64,000 nt of DNA from Anaerotignum faecicola (GTDB lineage Bacteria; Bacillota; Clostridia; Lachnospirales; Anaerotignaceae): assembly GCF_003865035.1 (NCBI RefSeq), contig NZ_BHVZ01000014.1, forward strand, positions 124,001 through 188,000. Reading direction: 5' to 3'. A program made the position numbers and the translations under genes. How positions within the stretch are numbered: the stretch's first letter is position 1; every line of letters begins with the position of its first letter. Below, piece after piece: positions 9,083-17,466 of this stretch. The notes under the pieces are model-generated. The model did no database searches and was not told the origin of the DNA. It worked only from the letters and a program-made list of their open reading frames with translations.

Positions 9083-9116
9083 GCATAAAAAAAAGACCTG
9101 TTTCTCACAGGTCTTA
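9083..9116 (-). terminator. Intrinsic terminator of mecA
   Basis: AAGACCTG (9093-9100) and CAGGTCTT (9108-9115) form the stem. On the minus strand eight T follow (9085-9094 region), so it stops the leftward mecA transcript. Confidence 0.85.
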
Positions 9117-9122
9117 TTTTCT

Positions 9123-9746
9123 TTAGCGGAAGGTTTTCGCAAGCGCCTTTATCGCCTGCTCCGCAAGCAGCGTTTCCCCATGCTCCAGCAGGTAATATTT
9201 CGCCAGTGGCGTGGAAATGTGCTTCTGACCGTATTCCTTCAAAATGCGCTCCGCATCCTCTGCGGTTTCCTCCGTGGTGTATGTATCCCCCTGCATCACA
9301 AGGAAATACTTCCCATCGTTCTTATAAACCGCGCTTTCGCCCTTGAACGCGCCATCCAGACGCAGGCTCACGCCAATCACATCATCCAGAGAAGGGAAGG
9401 AATAAATCAGAATATCCGAATTTTTTTCCTCCTGATGCGCCAGCGTATCCATGGGCTTCTTTTTCCAGCGGCGCAAATCCTCGTCCGCGTGTTTCTCTTT
9501 ATTGTTTACCTTCGTCACGATGATCATGATACCATCGCCCCCCGAAGGGATCGCCTCTACCATCAGCGGTGTGTTTTCCGAAATGAAATCCTCCTCATCC
9601 AACGCCTGCTCCATAATATCCCGAAACAGCTTCTGCGTGCGCTCCGAAGGGGAAATCAAATCCTCCAGTTTGATTTTTCTTTCCGCTAAATCTGCCTTTG
9701 TCAGGGTCAGCTTTAGCTGGTTTTCGCTTATCCGCTCTATTTTCAT
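9123..9746 (-). CDS. mecA: MecA-family adaptor protein
   Basis: This 207-residue adaptor would deliver substrates to a ClpC-type AAA+ protease. The N-terminal domain matches the family pattern (MKIERISENQLKLTLTKADL then SPSERTQKLFRDIMEQA). It is followed by an acidic linker and a C-terminal ClpC-binding region (LDDVIGVSLRL ... YFLVM). The start is ATG 9746 behind AAAGGGAG. An in-frame extension of 59 codons upstream looks non-coding and spans the promoter. It is a single-gene unit with its own promoter and terminator, divergent from the LysM gene. The sequence does not show which protein it targets. Confidence 0.88.
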   Translation of the reverse strand: MKIERISENQLKLTLTKADLAERKIKLEDLISPSERTQKLFRDIMEQALDEEDFISENTPLMVEAIPSGGDGIMIIVTKVNNKEKHADEDLRRWKKKPMDTLAHQEEKNSDILIYSFPSLDDVIGVSLRLDGAFKGESAVYKNDGKYFLVMQGDTYTTEETAEDAERILKEYGQKHISTPLAKYYLLEHGETLLAEQAIKALAKTFR

Positions 9747-9808
9747 GCTATCACTCCCTTTTTCCCGTTTTGCGGGGCATGATGCGGAAACGGTCAATTT
9801 ATTACTAT

Positions 9809-9837
9809 AGTATATGCAATCCTGCGCCGGATGTAAA
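9809..9837 (-). promoter_or_regulatory. mecA promoter
   Basis: On the minus strand TTTACA (9837-9832) and TATACT (9814-9809) are separated by exactly 17 bases. The start would fall about 55 bases before the mecA ATG. Confidence 0.75.
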
Positions 9838-9916
9838 GAGGGGATTGCCGCCAAAGTTTTGAATTTTTTATGAACACCCCGATTTCTTACAATTTCTTGA
9901 ATTTTTGCCGCTTTGG

Positions 9917-9945
9917 TTGACACTGCGCCAATAAACCTGTAAAAT
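9917..9945 (+). promoter_or_regulatory. Promoter of the LysM-rho segment
   Basis: TTGACA (9917-9922), a 17-base spacer, then TAAAAT (9940-9945). It is divergent from the mecA promoter 80 bases away. It probably drives the LysM gene and rho, which are only 15 bases apart. Confidence 0.8.
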
Positions 9946-10020
9946 ATATTAGATAAAATGCGATTTTTGTGTGAAAATGTTTTATTTTCAAAGGATATAT
10001 TTTTTTTTGGAGGGAATCAC

Positions 10021-11088
10021 ATGAGCGATGATAAAATCGGCAATAAAACAGGCCCGGAGGGTCTGAGCGAAACAGATAAGGGCTATTATGAGGATTTATA
10101 TAACGACCTGCCGAAGGAGGTTGTGGATATCCTCATGCAGACGCACCCCCTCATGGGCAAAAATGACGACCTTGAGGCAACCGCCTACCGCGCACGCCGC
10201 CCCCAGAGACGCGAGGACGTGGAGGAGGTCAAAGAGGCGAGGATGCAGCAGGTCGGCAACGAGATTAACGAGGTGAGCCGCGCACCCCAGCAGGAGGGCG
10301 ACCCTACCCGTTACGTTTCCCGCCGCGCAAGAAATGCGGAAAGCGCGCATACTTCCGCCCCGAAGGGGAATACAATGAATCAGGATGATTATGACGATGG
10401 CATTCAGTATGTAAGCGTACTGCCCGCGCGTAAGAAATCCAAAATCGTGGAGGAGGTTACTTTGCAGACCGCTGCCCCCGCGAAGCATCATGGCAAAAAG
10501 AAAAAGCATAAAAAAGAAAGAGAGCCATTTGACGATATGGGTATGGAGGAAAGAGATTATCGCCCCCGTTATGAGGATATGGATTTTGAGGAGCGCGCAA
10601 AGCAGGAGCACCTTGACAGCCTCTATGACGAGGAATATTATGACGATTACGGCAGAGGCAGAGGAAAGCTGCCGATGATTCTCGGCGTGGTTGCCGTTGT
10701 GCTGATTATTTTCCTCATTTTCCGTACCGTTAGCCTGAGCAGTAAGCTGGAGGAGGTACAGAACCAGCTGACACAGTCTCAGGATTATAAGCAGAAATAC
10801 GAGGATATGCAGCTGGAAAATATGCAGTTGCAGGAAAAACTGGACGGTAAGGACACCAAAACGACAGGCAATTCTGATGCTGCGGACACCAAAAAGGACA
10901 CCAAAGCGGACACCGCATCCACATCCTCCGGCACCAAGGAATACACCGTGCAGAAGGGCGATACTATGTGGACAATCGCCCAGAGCCAGCTTGGCAATGG
11001 CGCGGAATATCAGAAGATTCTGGATGCCAACGGCCTAAAGGAGAGCGATACCTTAGCGCCCGGCACAGTGATTAAAATCCCACAGTAA
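10021..11088 (+). CDS. Membrane-anchored LysM-domain protein
   Basis: This 355-residue protein has a long charged N-terminal part facing the cytoplasm and one transmembrane helix (about residues 217-238, LPMILGVVAVVLIIFLIF). A short coiled coil (SSKLEEVQNQL through MQLQEKL) and a Lys/Thr/Asp-rich linker follow. A single LysM domain lies at about 306-354 (YTVQKGDTMWTIAQSQLG ... VIKIPQ), which binds peptidoglycan glycan chains. ATG 10021 follows TTTGGAGGG. The layout is that of a bitopic protein linking a cytoplasmic region to the cell wall. It sits 15 bases before rho. No enzyme domain is seen, so its task is unknown. Confidence 0.85.
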   Translation: MSDDKIGNKTGPEGLSETDKGYYEDLYNDLPKEVVDILMQTHPLMGKNDDLEATAYRARRPQRREDVEEVKEARMQQVGNEINEVSRAPQQEGDPTRYVSRRARNAESAHTSAPKGNTMNQDDYDDGIQYVSVLPARKKSKIVEEVTLQTAAPAKHHGKKKKHKKEREPFDDMGMEERDYRPRYEDMDFEERAKQEHLDSLYDEEYYDDYGRGRGKLPMILGVVAVVLIIFLIFRTVSLSSKLEEVQNQLTQSQDYKQKYEDMQLENMQLQEKLDGKDTKTTGNSDAADTKKDTKADTASTSSGTKEYTVQKGDTMWTIAQSQLGNGAEYQKILDANGLKESDTLAPGTVIKIPQ

Positions 11089-11103
11089 GAACAGGAGTGT
11101 AGC

Positions 11104-12480
11104 ATGAGCGATTTGGAGAAAAGAACTCTTGTGGAATTGAGAAAAATGGCGAAGGAGCTGGGGATTCCTGCCATTTCCGGTTTGAAGAAAAGGGAATTGA
11201 TTGAGAAAATTGAGCAGTCCTCTGAGGTGCAGAAAAATGATTCTGTACCTCGGTCGGCTGCTTCCGACTTTTCTCACAGAAATTTCGACGAAAAAACCGA
11301 AGCTCCGCAGGAGCATACGGAAAGGGAAAAGCAGTTTTTTGAGGAATTGGGAGAGGGGATTCTGGAGGTACTGCCGGATGGATATGGGTTTCTGCGTGCG
11401 GAAAATTGCCTGCCCGGTGCAAATGATGTGTATGTTTCTCCGGCGCAGATTCGCAGATTTAATCTGAAAACAGGCGACAGAGTGATGGGAAATGTGCGCC
11501 CTGCCAGAGAAGGCGAAAAGGTCGGCGGTCTGGTTTATGTGCAGACGGTCAATGGAGATGCGCCGTATCTTGCGATTCACCGCCCGAATTTCGAGGATCT
11601 GACACCCATTTATCCTGAGGAGAAGCTCAAGCTGGAAACAGTGCAGAGAGAACTTTCCGGTCGCATCATTGATCTGATTGCGCCTATCGGCAAAGGGCAA
11701 AGAGGGATGATTGTTGCACCGCCGAAGGTCGGGAAAACAATCCTTCTGACGAAGATAGCAAATGCAATCACCTGCAACCATAAGGAAGTGCATCTGATTG
11801 TACTGCTGATTGATGAACGCCCTGAGGAGGTAACGGATATTCAACGCTCCATCGAAGGGGAGAATGTGCAGATTGTGTATTCTACCTTTGACGAGGAGCC
11901 GGAGCATCATAAAAAGGTAACGGAAATGGTTCTGGAACGCGCGAAGCGCATGGTGGAGCAGGGGAAGGATCTGGTTATCCTGCTGGACAGCATTACTCGT
12001 TTGGCGCGTGCGTATAACCTGACGATTCCGCCAAGCGGACGCACGCTGTCCGGTGGTCTGGACCCCGCGGCACTGTATATGCCGAAGCGGTTCTTCGGCG
12101 CAGCCAGAAATATTGAAAACGGCGGCAGTCTGACGATTCTTGCAACTGCGCTTGTGGATACGGGCAGCAAAATGGATGAGGTTGTGTTTGAGGAATTCAA
12201 GGGCACCGGCAACATGGAGCTGGTGCTGGATAAGCGCATGGCAGAGCGGAGAATCTTCCCTGCGGTGGATATTATGAAATCCGGCACAAGACGAGAGGAA
12301 AAGCTGTTTACCCCTGAGGAGCTGGAGTGTAATTATGCGCTGCGGCGGATGGCGGCACAGCTGAATCATACGGATATGATTGAAGGCTTTTTTGACCTGA
12401 TGCGCAAGTCCAAAAATAACAAGGAATTCATGGAGCGGCTGCACGTTTGGGAAAAAACGTTAGGTCTGCATGAAAAATAA
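11104..12480 (+). CDS. rho: Transcription termination factor Rho
   Basis: This 458-residue hexameric RNA helicase releases RNA polymerase at Rho-dependent terminators. It has an N-terminal Rho_N helical domain (LVELRKMAKELGIP), a short charged linker, and a cold-shock-like RNA-binding domain (VLPDGYGFLRA about residues 90-100). The RecA-type ATPase core has Walker A APPKVGKT at residues 205-212, and further on LLIDERPEEVTD and the secondary RNA-binding segment. No large insertion is present. It starts 15 bases after the LysM gene and is followed by rpmE under its own promoter. Confidence 0.98.
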   Translation: MSDLEKRTLVELRKMAKELGIPAISGLKKRELIEKIEQSSEVQKNDSVPRSAASDFSHRNFDEKTEAPQEHTEREKQFFEELGEGILEVLPDGYGFLRAENCLPGANDVYVSPAQIRRFNLKTGDRVMGNVRPAREGEKVGGLVYVQTVNGDAPYLAIHRPNFEDLTPIYPEEKLKLETVQRELSGRIIDLIAPIGKGQRGMIVAPPKVGKTILLTKIANAITCNHKEVHLIVLLIDERPEEVTDIQRSIEGENVQIVYSTFDEEPEHHKKVTEMVLERAKRMVEQGKDLVILLDSITRLARAYNLTIPPSGRTLSGGLDPAALYMPKRFFGAARNIENGGSLTILATALVDTGSKMDEVVFEEFKGTGNMELVLDKRMAERRIFPAVDIMKSGTRREEKLFTPEELECNYALRRMAAQLNHTDMIEGFFDLMRKSKNNKEFMERLHVWEKTLGLHEK

Positions 12481-12542
12481 CCTCGGTTTTTGGATAAATC
12501 TCTCAAGAATACGGAAAATGCTGATTTTTCGGGGAATTGCAG

Positions 12543-12571
12543 TTGCCAAGCCGAAAAAAATATGCTATAAT
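12543..12571 (+). promoter_or_regulatory. rpmE promoter
   Basis: TTGCCA (12543-12548), 17 bases, TATAAT (12566-12571). The leader is about 60 bases and ends in a strong AATGAGGTGA site before ATG 12637. Confidence 0.85.
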
Positions 12572-12636
12572 GCTCATGTTGTCTTTAAATAACGTAGATT
12601 ATTGATCAACAAATACGAAAAATGAGGTGAAAGAAA

Positions 12637-12840
12637 ATGCGCGAAGGTATCCATCCCGAATACAAACAGGTAAAAGTAAGATGTAACTGCGGCAATGAAT
12701 TTGTAACAGGTTCCACAAAGGACGAAATCAGAGTCGAAGTTTGCTCCAAATGCCATCCCTTCTACACAGGCAGCCAGAAACTGCTTCTGGAAGCCGGCGG
12801 CAGAGTTGAAAAGTTCAACAAGAAATACGGCAGAAAGTAA
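12637..12840 (+). CDS. rpmE: Large-subunit ribosomal protein L31, zinc-binding type
   Basis: This 67-residue ribosomal protein carries four cysteines at positions 16, 18, 36 and 39 (CNC and CSKC), the zinc-binding (C+) form. The family ending KFNKKYGRK is present. It follows rho, as in many Firmicutes, and has its own promoter. A zinc-free paralogue would be the expected backup under zinc limitation, but none is seen in this window. Confidence 0.97.
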   Translation: MREGIHPEYKQVKVRCNCGNEFVTGSTKDEIRVEVCSKCHPFYTGSQKLLLEAGGRVEKFNKKYGRK

Positions 12841-12888
12841 TTCTTTTCGGATTGCTGAGCTGCAAAAAATCAAGACAGAATATAAAAA

Positions 12889-12919
12889 GGGCGAGATCGC
12901 AGGATCTTCGCTCTTTTTT
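12889..12919 (+). terminator. Intrinsic terminator after rpmE
   Basis: GGGCGAGATC (12889-12898) pairs with GATCTTCGCTC (12903-12913) with one bulge, followed by six T. This separates rpmE from the toxin locus. Confidence 0.75.
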
Positions 12920-12931
12920 CATGCAGGAAGA

Positions 12932-12960
12932 TTGTCGAAAAAAGGAAAGTATGATATGCT
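12932..12960 (+). promoter_or_regulatory. Promoter of the holin-like toxin mRNA
   Basis: TTGTCG (12932-12937), 17 bases, TATGCT (12955-12960). It would start transcription near 12967, about 50 bases before the small toxin frame. Confidence 0.6.
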
Positions 12961-13016
12961 ATAAGAACGGATTATCGCTTGGCGGTTCAGTCACTCTCTG
13001 TAAAGGGGGTGATGCT

Positions 13017-13100
13017 ATGAATTGTGTTACATATTCTGATTTAATTCAGATGGGTATACTTGTAGTAGCGCTTATCTCCCTGTATCAAAATAGGGGATAA
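13017..13100 (+). CDS. Putative holin-like toxin peptide of a type I toxin-antitoxin locus
   Basis: This 27-residue peptide, MNCVTYSDLIQMGILVVALI followed by SLYQNRG, has one short hydrophobic helix and a polar tail. It matches the pattern of the holin-like toxin (Hol_Tox) family: a tyrosine-serine-x-leucine start, then a single membrane helix. The family is linked to type I systems silenced by an antisense RNA. A very strong AAGGGGGTGATG site precedes the ATG. The downstream hairpin and a leftward consensus promoter further right complete the usual layout. The family is recognised from its pattern only, and toxicity is inferred. Confidence 0.75.
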   Translation: MNCVTYSDLIQMGILVVALISLYQNRG

Positions 13101-13185
13101 ATAAAAAACGACCGCCTAACAAGAGTTAGACGGTCTTTCTTGAGATATTAGGACTGACCGCCCGACCAAAAGCGGTAATCCTTTT
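13062..13185 (+). repeat. Tandem repeat copy 1 (3' part of toxin gene, hairpin and antisense region)
   Basis: This is the first of two adjacent copies of about 124 bases. It covers the last 13 codons of the toxin, the hairpin and the conserved segment GGACTGACCGCCCGACCAAA. The two copies differ at scattered positions and by small changes, so the duplication is not recent. Confidence 0.85.
13110..13135. terminator. Shared hairpin of toxin mRNA and antisense RNA
   Basis: GACCGCCTAAC (13110-13120) and GTTAGACGGTC (13125-13135) flank an AAGA loop. Read rightward one pair is a C/A mismatch. Read leftward it becomes a G-U pair and is followed by six T. The hairpin therefore fits a leftward (antisense) transcript best. 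Confidence 0.7.
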
Positions 13186-13188
13186 ATT

Positions 13189-13312
13189 GTAGCTATTATC
13201 GCCCTGTGTAAAAACAGGAGATAAATAAAAAATGTTGCCTAACAAGAGTTAGACGGTCTTACTTGATTAATCAGGACTGACCGCCCGACCAAAAGCGATA
13301 ATCCTTTTCTTA
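13189..13312 (+). pseudogene. Tandem repeat copy 2 with toxin C-terminal remnant
   Basis: The second copy starts at GTAGCT and encodes VAIIALCKNRR then a stop, aligning with VVALISLYQNRG of the intact toxin. It has lost the start codon, ribosome site and first half of the peptide. The hairpin (GCCTAAC at 13237, GTTAGAC at 13248) and the conserved antisense segment are kept. Thus the regulator part was duplicated while the toxin part decayed. Confidence 0.75.
13226..13311 (-). ncRNA. Putative antisense RNA (antitoxin RNA)
   Basis: A minus-strand promoter ends at 13318. A leftward transcript starting near 13311 would run through the conserved GGTCGGGCGGTCAGTCC segment. It would stop at the hairpin 13237-13254, followed by six T (13232-13227). 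It would be complementary to copy 2 and nearly complementary to the 3' part of the toxin mRNA, so it could act in trans on copy 1. This is inferred from sequence layout and not demonstrated. Confidence 0.55.
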
Positions 13313-13317
13313 TCTTC

Positions 13318-13346
13318 ATGATAGCAAAAGAAAGTGATTCTGTCAA
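13318..13346 (-). promoter_or_regulatory. Leftward consensus promoter for antisense RNA
   Basis: On the minus strand TTGACA (13346-13341) and TATCAT (13323-13318) are separated by exactly 17 bases. There is no leftward protein frame to serve, so an RNA is the likely product. Confidence 0.75.
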
Positions 13347-13356
13347 TAAAAGCGTT

Positions 13357-13385
13357 TTGCTTAAACGCGTTTGATATGCTATAAT
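13357..13385 (+). promoter_or_regulatory. Promoter of the DUF1385-prmC-prfA operon
   Basis: TTGCTT (13357-13362), 17 bases, TATAAT (13380-13385). The start point near 13392 leaves only about 20 bases before the GTG at 13413, with AAAGGAGATGA between. Confidence 0.8.
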
Positions 13386-13412
13386 AAGTACCTGTTAAAA
13401 GGAGATGATTCT

Positions 13413-14336
13413 GTGTCAGATAGAAAAAGACCAACTAACATCGGCGGTCAGGCGGTCATTGAGGGCGTTATGATGCGCGGAAAAAAGATATATGCAATGG
13501 CAGTGAGAAATCCCGAAGGGGAAATTGTTGTGGAAAAGAAGCCTGTCGGCGGCCTAGGGAAAAAAGGGCTGTTCAGATACCCTATTTTCCGCGGCATGGC
13601 GGCGTTTGTAGATTCCCTTGTTACCGGTACGAAAATACTGATGCGTTCTGCGGAAATTGCAGGCGAGGGCTGGGAGGAGGAAGAGCTTTCCCCCTTTGAG
13701 CAATGGCTGAAGGAGAAGCTGGGGGATAAAATCAACGATATTCTGATTTATTTCAGCGTATTCATTTCCCTGCTTCTGGGCATGGGGCTGTTTTTTGTGC
13801 TGCCTGTTGCCATCGGGAATTTATTCAAAACCCTTGTGCCGACATGGGCACTGGGCATTATCGAAGGCTTGATTCGTATTGCGATTTTCCTTGGCTATCT
13901 CTGGCTGATTTCTCGTATGAAGGAGATTAAGCGCGTATTCCAATACCATGGCGCAGAGCATAAGACGATTGCATGTTTTGAAAGCGGCAAGGAGCTGACG
14001 GTGGAAAACGTACGCCCCTGCACAAGGCTGCATAAGCGCTGCGGCACAAGCTTTCTGCTGTTCGTGATGCTGATTTCCATGATTGTGTTTTTCTTCGTTC
14101 GGACGGATGTATTCTGGCTGCGGCTGATTACAAGAATCTGCCTTGTGCCGTTTATTGCGGGGATTTCCTATGAGGTTATCCGCTGGGCGGGCAATTCAGA
14201 AAGCAGCTTCGTGAAAATCGTCAGTGCGCCGGGACTTTGTCTGCAAAAGCTGACAACGGCAGAGCCGGATGCAAGTCAGATAGAATGTGCCATTGCGGCA
14301 ATGAAAGGGGTTCTGGAAGATGAGCCTGAGGAATAA
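13413..14336 (+). CDS. DUF1385 membrane protein (YqhQ family)
   Basis: This 307-residue protein begins NIGGQAVIEGVMMRGKK, the hallmark of the DUF1385/YqhQ family, and continues with two pairs of hydrophobic helices (about residues 105-165 and 215-260). Between them is a conserved soluble segment, YHGAEHKTIACFE ... CTRLHKRCGTSFL. GTG 13413 is chosen because AAAGGAGATGA precedes it. Conserved histidines and cysteines suggest a metal site. The biochemical role is unknown. The gene commonly sits before prmC-prfA in Clostridia and overlaps prmC here by 17 bases. Confidence 0.9.
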   Translation: MSDRKRPTNIGGQAVIEGVMMRGKKIYAMAVRNPEGEIVVEKKPVGGLGKKGLFRYPIFRGMAAFVDSLVTGTKILMRSAEIAGEGWEEEELSPFEQWLKEKLGDKINDILIYFSVFISLLLGMGLFFVLPVAIGNLFKTLVPTWALGIIEGLIRIAIFLGYLWLISRMKEIKRVFQYHGAEHKTIACFESGKELTVENVRPCTRLHKRCGTSFLLFVMLISMIVFFFVRTDVFWLRLITRICLVPFIAGISYEVIRWAGNSESSFVKIVSAPGLCLQKLTTAEPDASQIECAIAAMKGVLEDEPEE

Positions 14337-15201
14337 AACCATTGCAGAGGCATTGCGCGAGGGGAAGCAGCGTTTGCGGTCGGCGGGAAAGGATGCCTAC
14401 GCCGTTGAAGCGGAGCTGCTGCTCGAAAAAGCTGTCGGTCTGAATCGAACGGCTTTATTTTTGCGTGGAGAGGAGCCGCTTTCTGCGGAGGCTGCGATGC
14501 AGTATGAAGGCTTTCTTGCGGAACGGGAGAGCGGTCGCCCGACGCAGTATATCCTCGGCACATGGGAGTTCATGGGACTTCCCTTTTCTGTGGGCGAGGG
14601 CGTGCTGATTCCCAGAGGGGATACGGAAATTCTTGTGGAAACCATTCTGGAGAAGCAGCAGACAGAACCACTGCGGACGATTCTGGATATCGGGACGGGG
14701 AGCGGCTGTATTCCTGTCAGCCTGTCCCATTACGGGAAATTTGAATATGTTCTGGCGGTGGATATCAGCCGGAAGGCGTTAGGCTATGCAACGAAAAACG
14801 CGGCGGCAAATCATGCGGAAATTTCGTTTTACGAGAGTGATTTATTTCAAAATGTGCCTGCGCAGTGGAGAGGGCAGCTGGATGCGATTGTTTCCAATCC
14901 GCCCTATATTCCCAAGGAGGATATCGCAGGGCTGATGACGGAAGTGAAGGACTTTGAACCCATCAATGCACTGGATGGCGGTGCGGACGGTCTGGATTTT
15001 TACCGTGCGATTGTGGCAGAGGGCAGAGCATGGCTGAAGGAGGGCGGATGGCTCTTTTTTGAGATTGGCTATGACCAAGGCGAAGCCCTGCGCACGCTTT
15101 TGGCAGACTTTGGCTATACGGAAATCGGCATCCGACAGGACCTGGCAGGACTGGACAGGGTTGCCTTTGGGAGATATACAGGAAAGAAGGAGGGGGCATA
15201 A
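14320..15201 (+). CDS. prmC: Release factor glutamine methyltransferase PrmC
   Basis: This 293-residue enzyme methylates the glutamine of the GGQ motif in release factors 1 and 2. It has a helical N-terminal substrate domain, SAM motif I ([14 protein letters not shown] about residues 125-138) and the catalytic NPPY motif at residues 193-196. Its start lies inside the end of the DUF1385 gene, and prfA, its substrate, follows after two bases. This is the standard prmC-prfA pair, and coupling is likely. Confidence 0.97.
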   Translation: MSLRNKTIAEALREGKQRLRSAGKDAYAVEAELLLEKAVGLNRTALFLRGEEPLSAEAAMQYEGFLAERESGRPTQYILGTWEFMGLPFSVGEGVLIPRGDTEILVETILEKQQTEPLRTILDIGTGSGCIPVSLSHYGKFEYVLAVDISRKALGYATKNAAANHAEISFYESDLFQNVPAQWRGQLDAIVSNPPYIPKEDIAGLMTEVKDFEPINALDGGADGLDFYRAIVAEGRAWLKEGGWLFFEIGYDQGEALRTLLADFGYTEIGIRQDLAGLDRVAFGRYTGKKEGA

Positions 15202-15203
15202 AA

Positions 15204-16268
15204 ATGTTAGACCGTTTGGCGGAAATCGAGACAAAATATGAGGACTTGGCGGAACAGATTAACGACCCCGACGTGATTGCCAATCAGACAGAATGGCGCA
15301 AGCGGATGAAGGAATACAGCGATATGACTCCCATTGTGGAGAAATATCGGGAGTATAAGCAGGCGAAGGAAGGGATTGCCGAAAGCCTTGCCATGCTGGA
15401 GGAAAAGCAGGAGGAGGATTTTCGGGAGCTTTTGAAGGAGGAGCTGGCGGAAAACAAGGAAAAGGCGGAAACGCTGAAACAGGAGCTGACGCTTTTGCTG
15501 ATTCCTAAGGACCCCAATGACGAAAAGAATGTTATCATGGAAATCCGCGGCGGCGCAGGTGGGGATGAGGCGGCATTGTTTGCAGGGGATTTATTCCGCA
15601 TGTATGCGCGCTATGCAGAGCGGAGAAAATGGAAGATAGAAATTATGAATACGAGCGAGAGCGACCTTGGTGGCTTTAAGGAAATTTCCTTTATGATAAA
15701 GGGCGAGGGAGCATATTCTCGTTTGAAATACGAAAGCGGCGTGCATCGTGTGCAGCGCGTGCCGGTGACGGAAAGCGGCGGACGCGTGCATACCTCAACC
15801 GTGACGGTGGCAGTGCTGCCGGAGGCGGAGGAGGTCGATGTGCATATTGATATGAACGATGTGCGCGTGGATGTGTTCCGTGCATCGGGCAACGGCGGTC
15901 AGTGTGTCAATACAACGGATTCTGCGGTGCGGATGACGCATATCCCGACGGGGATTGTGGTTTCCTGCCAGAATGAGAAATCGCAGCTCAAGAACAAGGA
16001 GCAGGCGTTAAAGGTGCTGTATGCCCGTGTATATGAACGGGAGCGGCGTGCGCATGATGCGGCAATTTCCGCCGACAGACGTTCACAGGTCGGCACGGGG
16101 GACAGAAGTGAGCGAATTCGTACCTATAACTTTCCGCAGGGCAGGGTGACAGACCACCGCATTGGGCTGACACTGCATAAGATTGATGCCATTATGGATG
16201 GCGATTTGAATGAAATTATGGATACCCTTGCAACGACAGACCGTATGGCGAAAATGCAGGAGACATAA
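15204..16268 (+). CDS. prfA: Peptide chain release factor 1
   Basis: This 354-residue factor reads UAA and UAG and triggers peptide release. The stop-codon recognition tripeptide is PVT (in [15 protein letters not shown]), fitting the PxT pattern of release factor 1. The catalytic GGQ lies at residues 231-233, followed by the conserved C-terminal [10 protein letters not shown] and [14 protein letters not shown] segments. It begins two bases after prmC with AAGGAGGGGG in front. Confidence 0.98.
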   Translation: MLDRLAEIETKYEDLAEQINDPDVIANQTEWRKRMKEYSDMTPIVEKYREYKQAKEGIAESLAMLEEKQEEDFRELLKEELAENKEKAETLKQELTLLLIPKDPNDEKNVIMEIRGGAGGDEAALFAGDLFRMYARYAERRKWKIEIMNTSESDLGGFKEISFMIKGEGAYSRLKYESGVHRVQRVPVTESGGRVHTSTVTVAVLPEAEEVDVHIDMNDVRVDVFRASGNGGQCVNTTDSAVRMTHIPTGIVVSCQNEKSQLKNKEQALKVLYARVYERERRAHDAAISADRRSQVGTGDRSERIRTYNFPQGRVTDHRIGLTLHKIDAIMDGDLNEIMDTLATTDRMAKMQET

Positions 16269-16288
16269 GAGCAGGAAAGAGGATAGCA

Positions 16289-16834
16289 ATGAAAGAATTA
16301 TGGGAATTATTTTCTTCTTTTGCACGCATTGGCGGCTTTACCTTTGGCGGCGGCTATGCCATGCTGCCGATGCTGCAGAAGGAGGTTGTAGAAAGGCGCC
16401 AATGGGCAACAGAGGATGAAATGCTGGATTATTTTGCAATCGGGCAATGCACCCCCGGTGTTATTTTTATCAATACGGCGACCTTTATCGGCTATAAGCA
16501 GAAGGGCATACCGGGTGCGATTGCGGCAACGGTCGGGAGTGTGTTCCCGTCACTGTGTATTGTGATGTTTATTGCGGCAGTGCTGAAAAACTTTGCAGAG
16601 CTGGCAGTGGTGCAGCATGCCTTTGCAGGGATTCGCGTTGTGGTCAGCGTGCTGATTCTCAATGCCGTGATGGGACTGCGGAAAAAATCCATCGTGGATA
16701 AGCTTTGTGTGGTGATTGCGGCGGCTTCCTTCCTTGTATCCGTATGGGTGGATATTTCCCCTGTCTGGATTGTGCTGGCGGCGGCGATTCTCGGTATTGC
16801 TGTTTCCTGCGGAAGGGAGGCGAAGGAGAAATGA
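16289..16834 (+). CDS. Chromate transporter family protein, first half
   Basis: This 181-residue membrane protein is one CHR domain of about five to six helices. It opens with FARIGGFTFGGGYAMLPMLQ and has the family signature QCTPGVIFINTATFIGYK. Many Firmicutes encode the transporter as two single-domain proteins instead of one fused ChrA, and the next gene is the partner. The family includes chromate efflux carriers, but the natural substrate in anaerobes is often unknown. Its stop codon overlaps the start of the partner (ATGA). Confidence 0.9.
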   Translation: MKELWELFSSFARIGGFTFGGGYAMLPMLQKEVVERRQWATEDEMLDYFAIGQCTPGVIFINTATFIGYKQKGIPGAIAATVGSVFPSLCIVMFIAAVLKNFAELAVVQHAFAGIRVVVSVLILNAVMGLRKKSIVDKLCVVIAAASFLVSVWVDISPVWIVLAAAILGIAVSCGREAKEK

Positions 16835-17403
16835 TGAGCCTTCTGATTTTGATTTTTGAATTTTTCAAGATTGGGCTGTTTTCCATCGGCGGCGGTCTGG
16901 CGACGCTGCCCTTCCTCTATCGTCTGGCGGATAAATATCCATGGTTTTCCGCGAAGCAGATTCCCGATATGATTGCTGTTTCGGAATCGACCCCCGGCCC
17001 CCTAGGCATCAATATGGCAACCTATACGGGCTTTCAGCACAGCGGCGTTATCGGAAGCATTGCGGCGACCTTTGGCTTGGTGCTGCCCTCGGTTATCATT
17101 ATTATTCTGATTTCCAAGGTGCTGGAAAAATTCCGCAGCAATAAATATGTGGAGTATGCGTTTTACGGACTGCGTCCTGCGGTTATGGGGCTGATTGCGG
17201 CGGCAGGCTTTGGCGTGCTGATCGGGGCGCTGTTCCATTCTGCGGCTCTATCTGATTTAACGCTTTCCAATCTTGGCAGCTATATCGGCATTGAGGAATG
17301 TATTTTGTTTGTGGTGCTGCTGTTCGTAACGAATAAATGGAAAAAGCACCCGATTTTTTATATTGTGCTAAGTGCCATTGTGGGGATTGTTTTTGCACTC
17401 TGA
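16831..17403 (+). CDS. Chromate transporter family protein, second half
   Basis: This 190-residue CHR domain is paired with the preceding gene. It has FFKIGLFSIGGGLATLPFL near the N-terminus and ESTPGPLGINMATYTGFQ, the second-copy version of the same signature, followed by four to five more helices. The start overlaps the previous stop (ATGATGA), with GGCGAAGGAG upstream. A second ATG three bases later is equally possible. The two halves probably form one transporter of opposite membrane orientation, as in fused ChrA. Confidence 0.9.
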   Translation: MMSLLILIFEFFKIGLFSIGGGLATLPFLYRLADKYPWFSAKQIPDMIAVSESTPGPLGINMATYTGFQHSGVIGSIAATFGLVLPSVIIIILISKVLEKFRSNKYVEYAFYGLRPAVMGLIAAAGFGVLIGALFHSAALSDLTLSNLGSYIGIEECILFVVLLFVTNKWKKHPIFYIVLSAIVGIVFAL

Positions 17404-17466
17404 TGCGGCATGAAGGCTTTGTCCCTGCCATATCCTTTTTCTAAGAGGGTATGATGGGGTGATTTT

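Noticed and set aside
13110..13300. CRISPR array
   Set aside because: There are only two repeat units of about 124 bases, each containing coding and hairpin parts. There are no spacers and no cas genes.
16289..17403. Frameshifted single chromate transporter gene
   Set aside because: Both halves have full CHR domains, good ribosome sites and an ATGA overlap, which is the normal two-gene form in Firmicutes.
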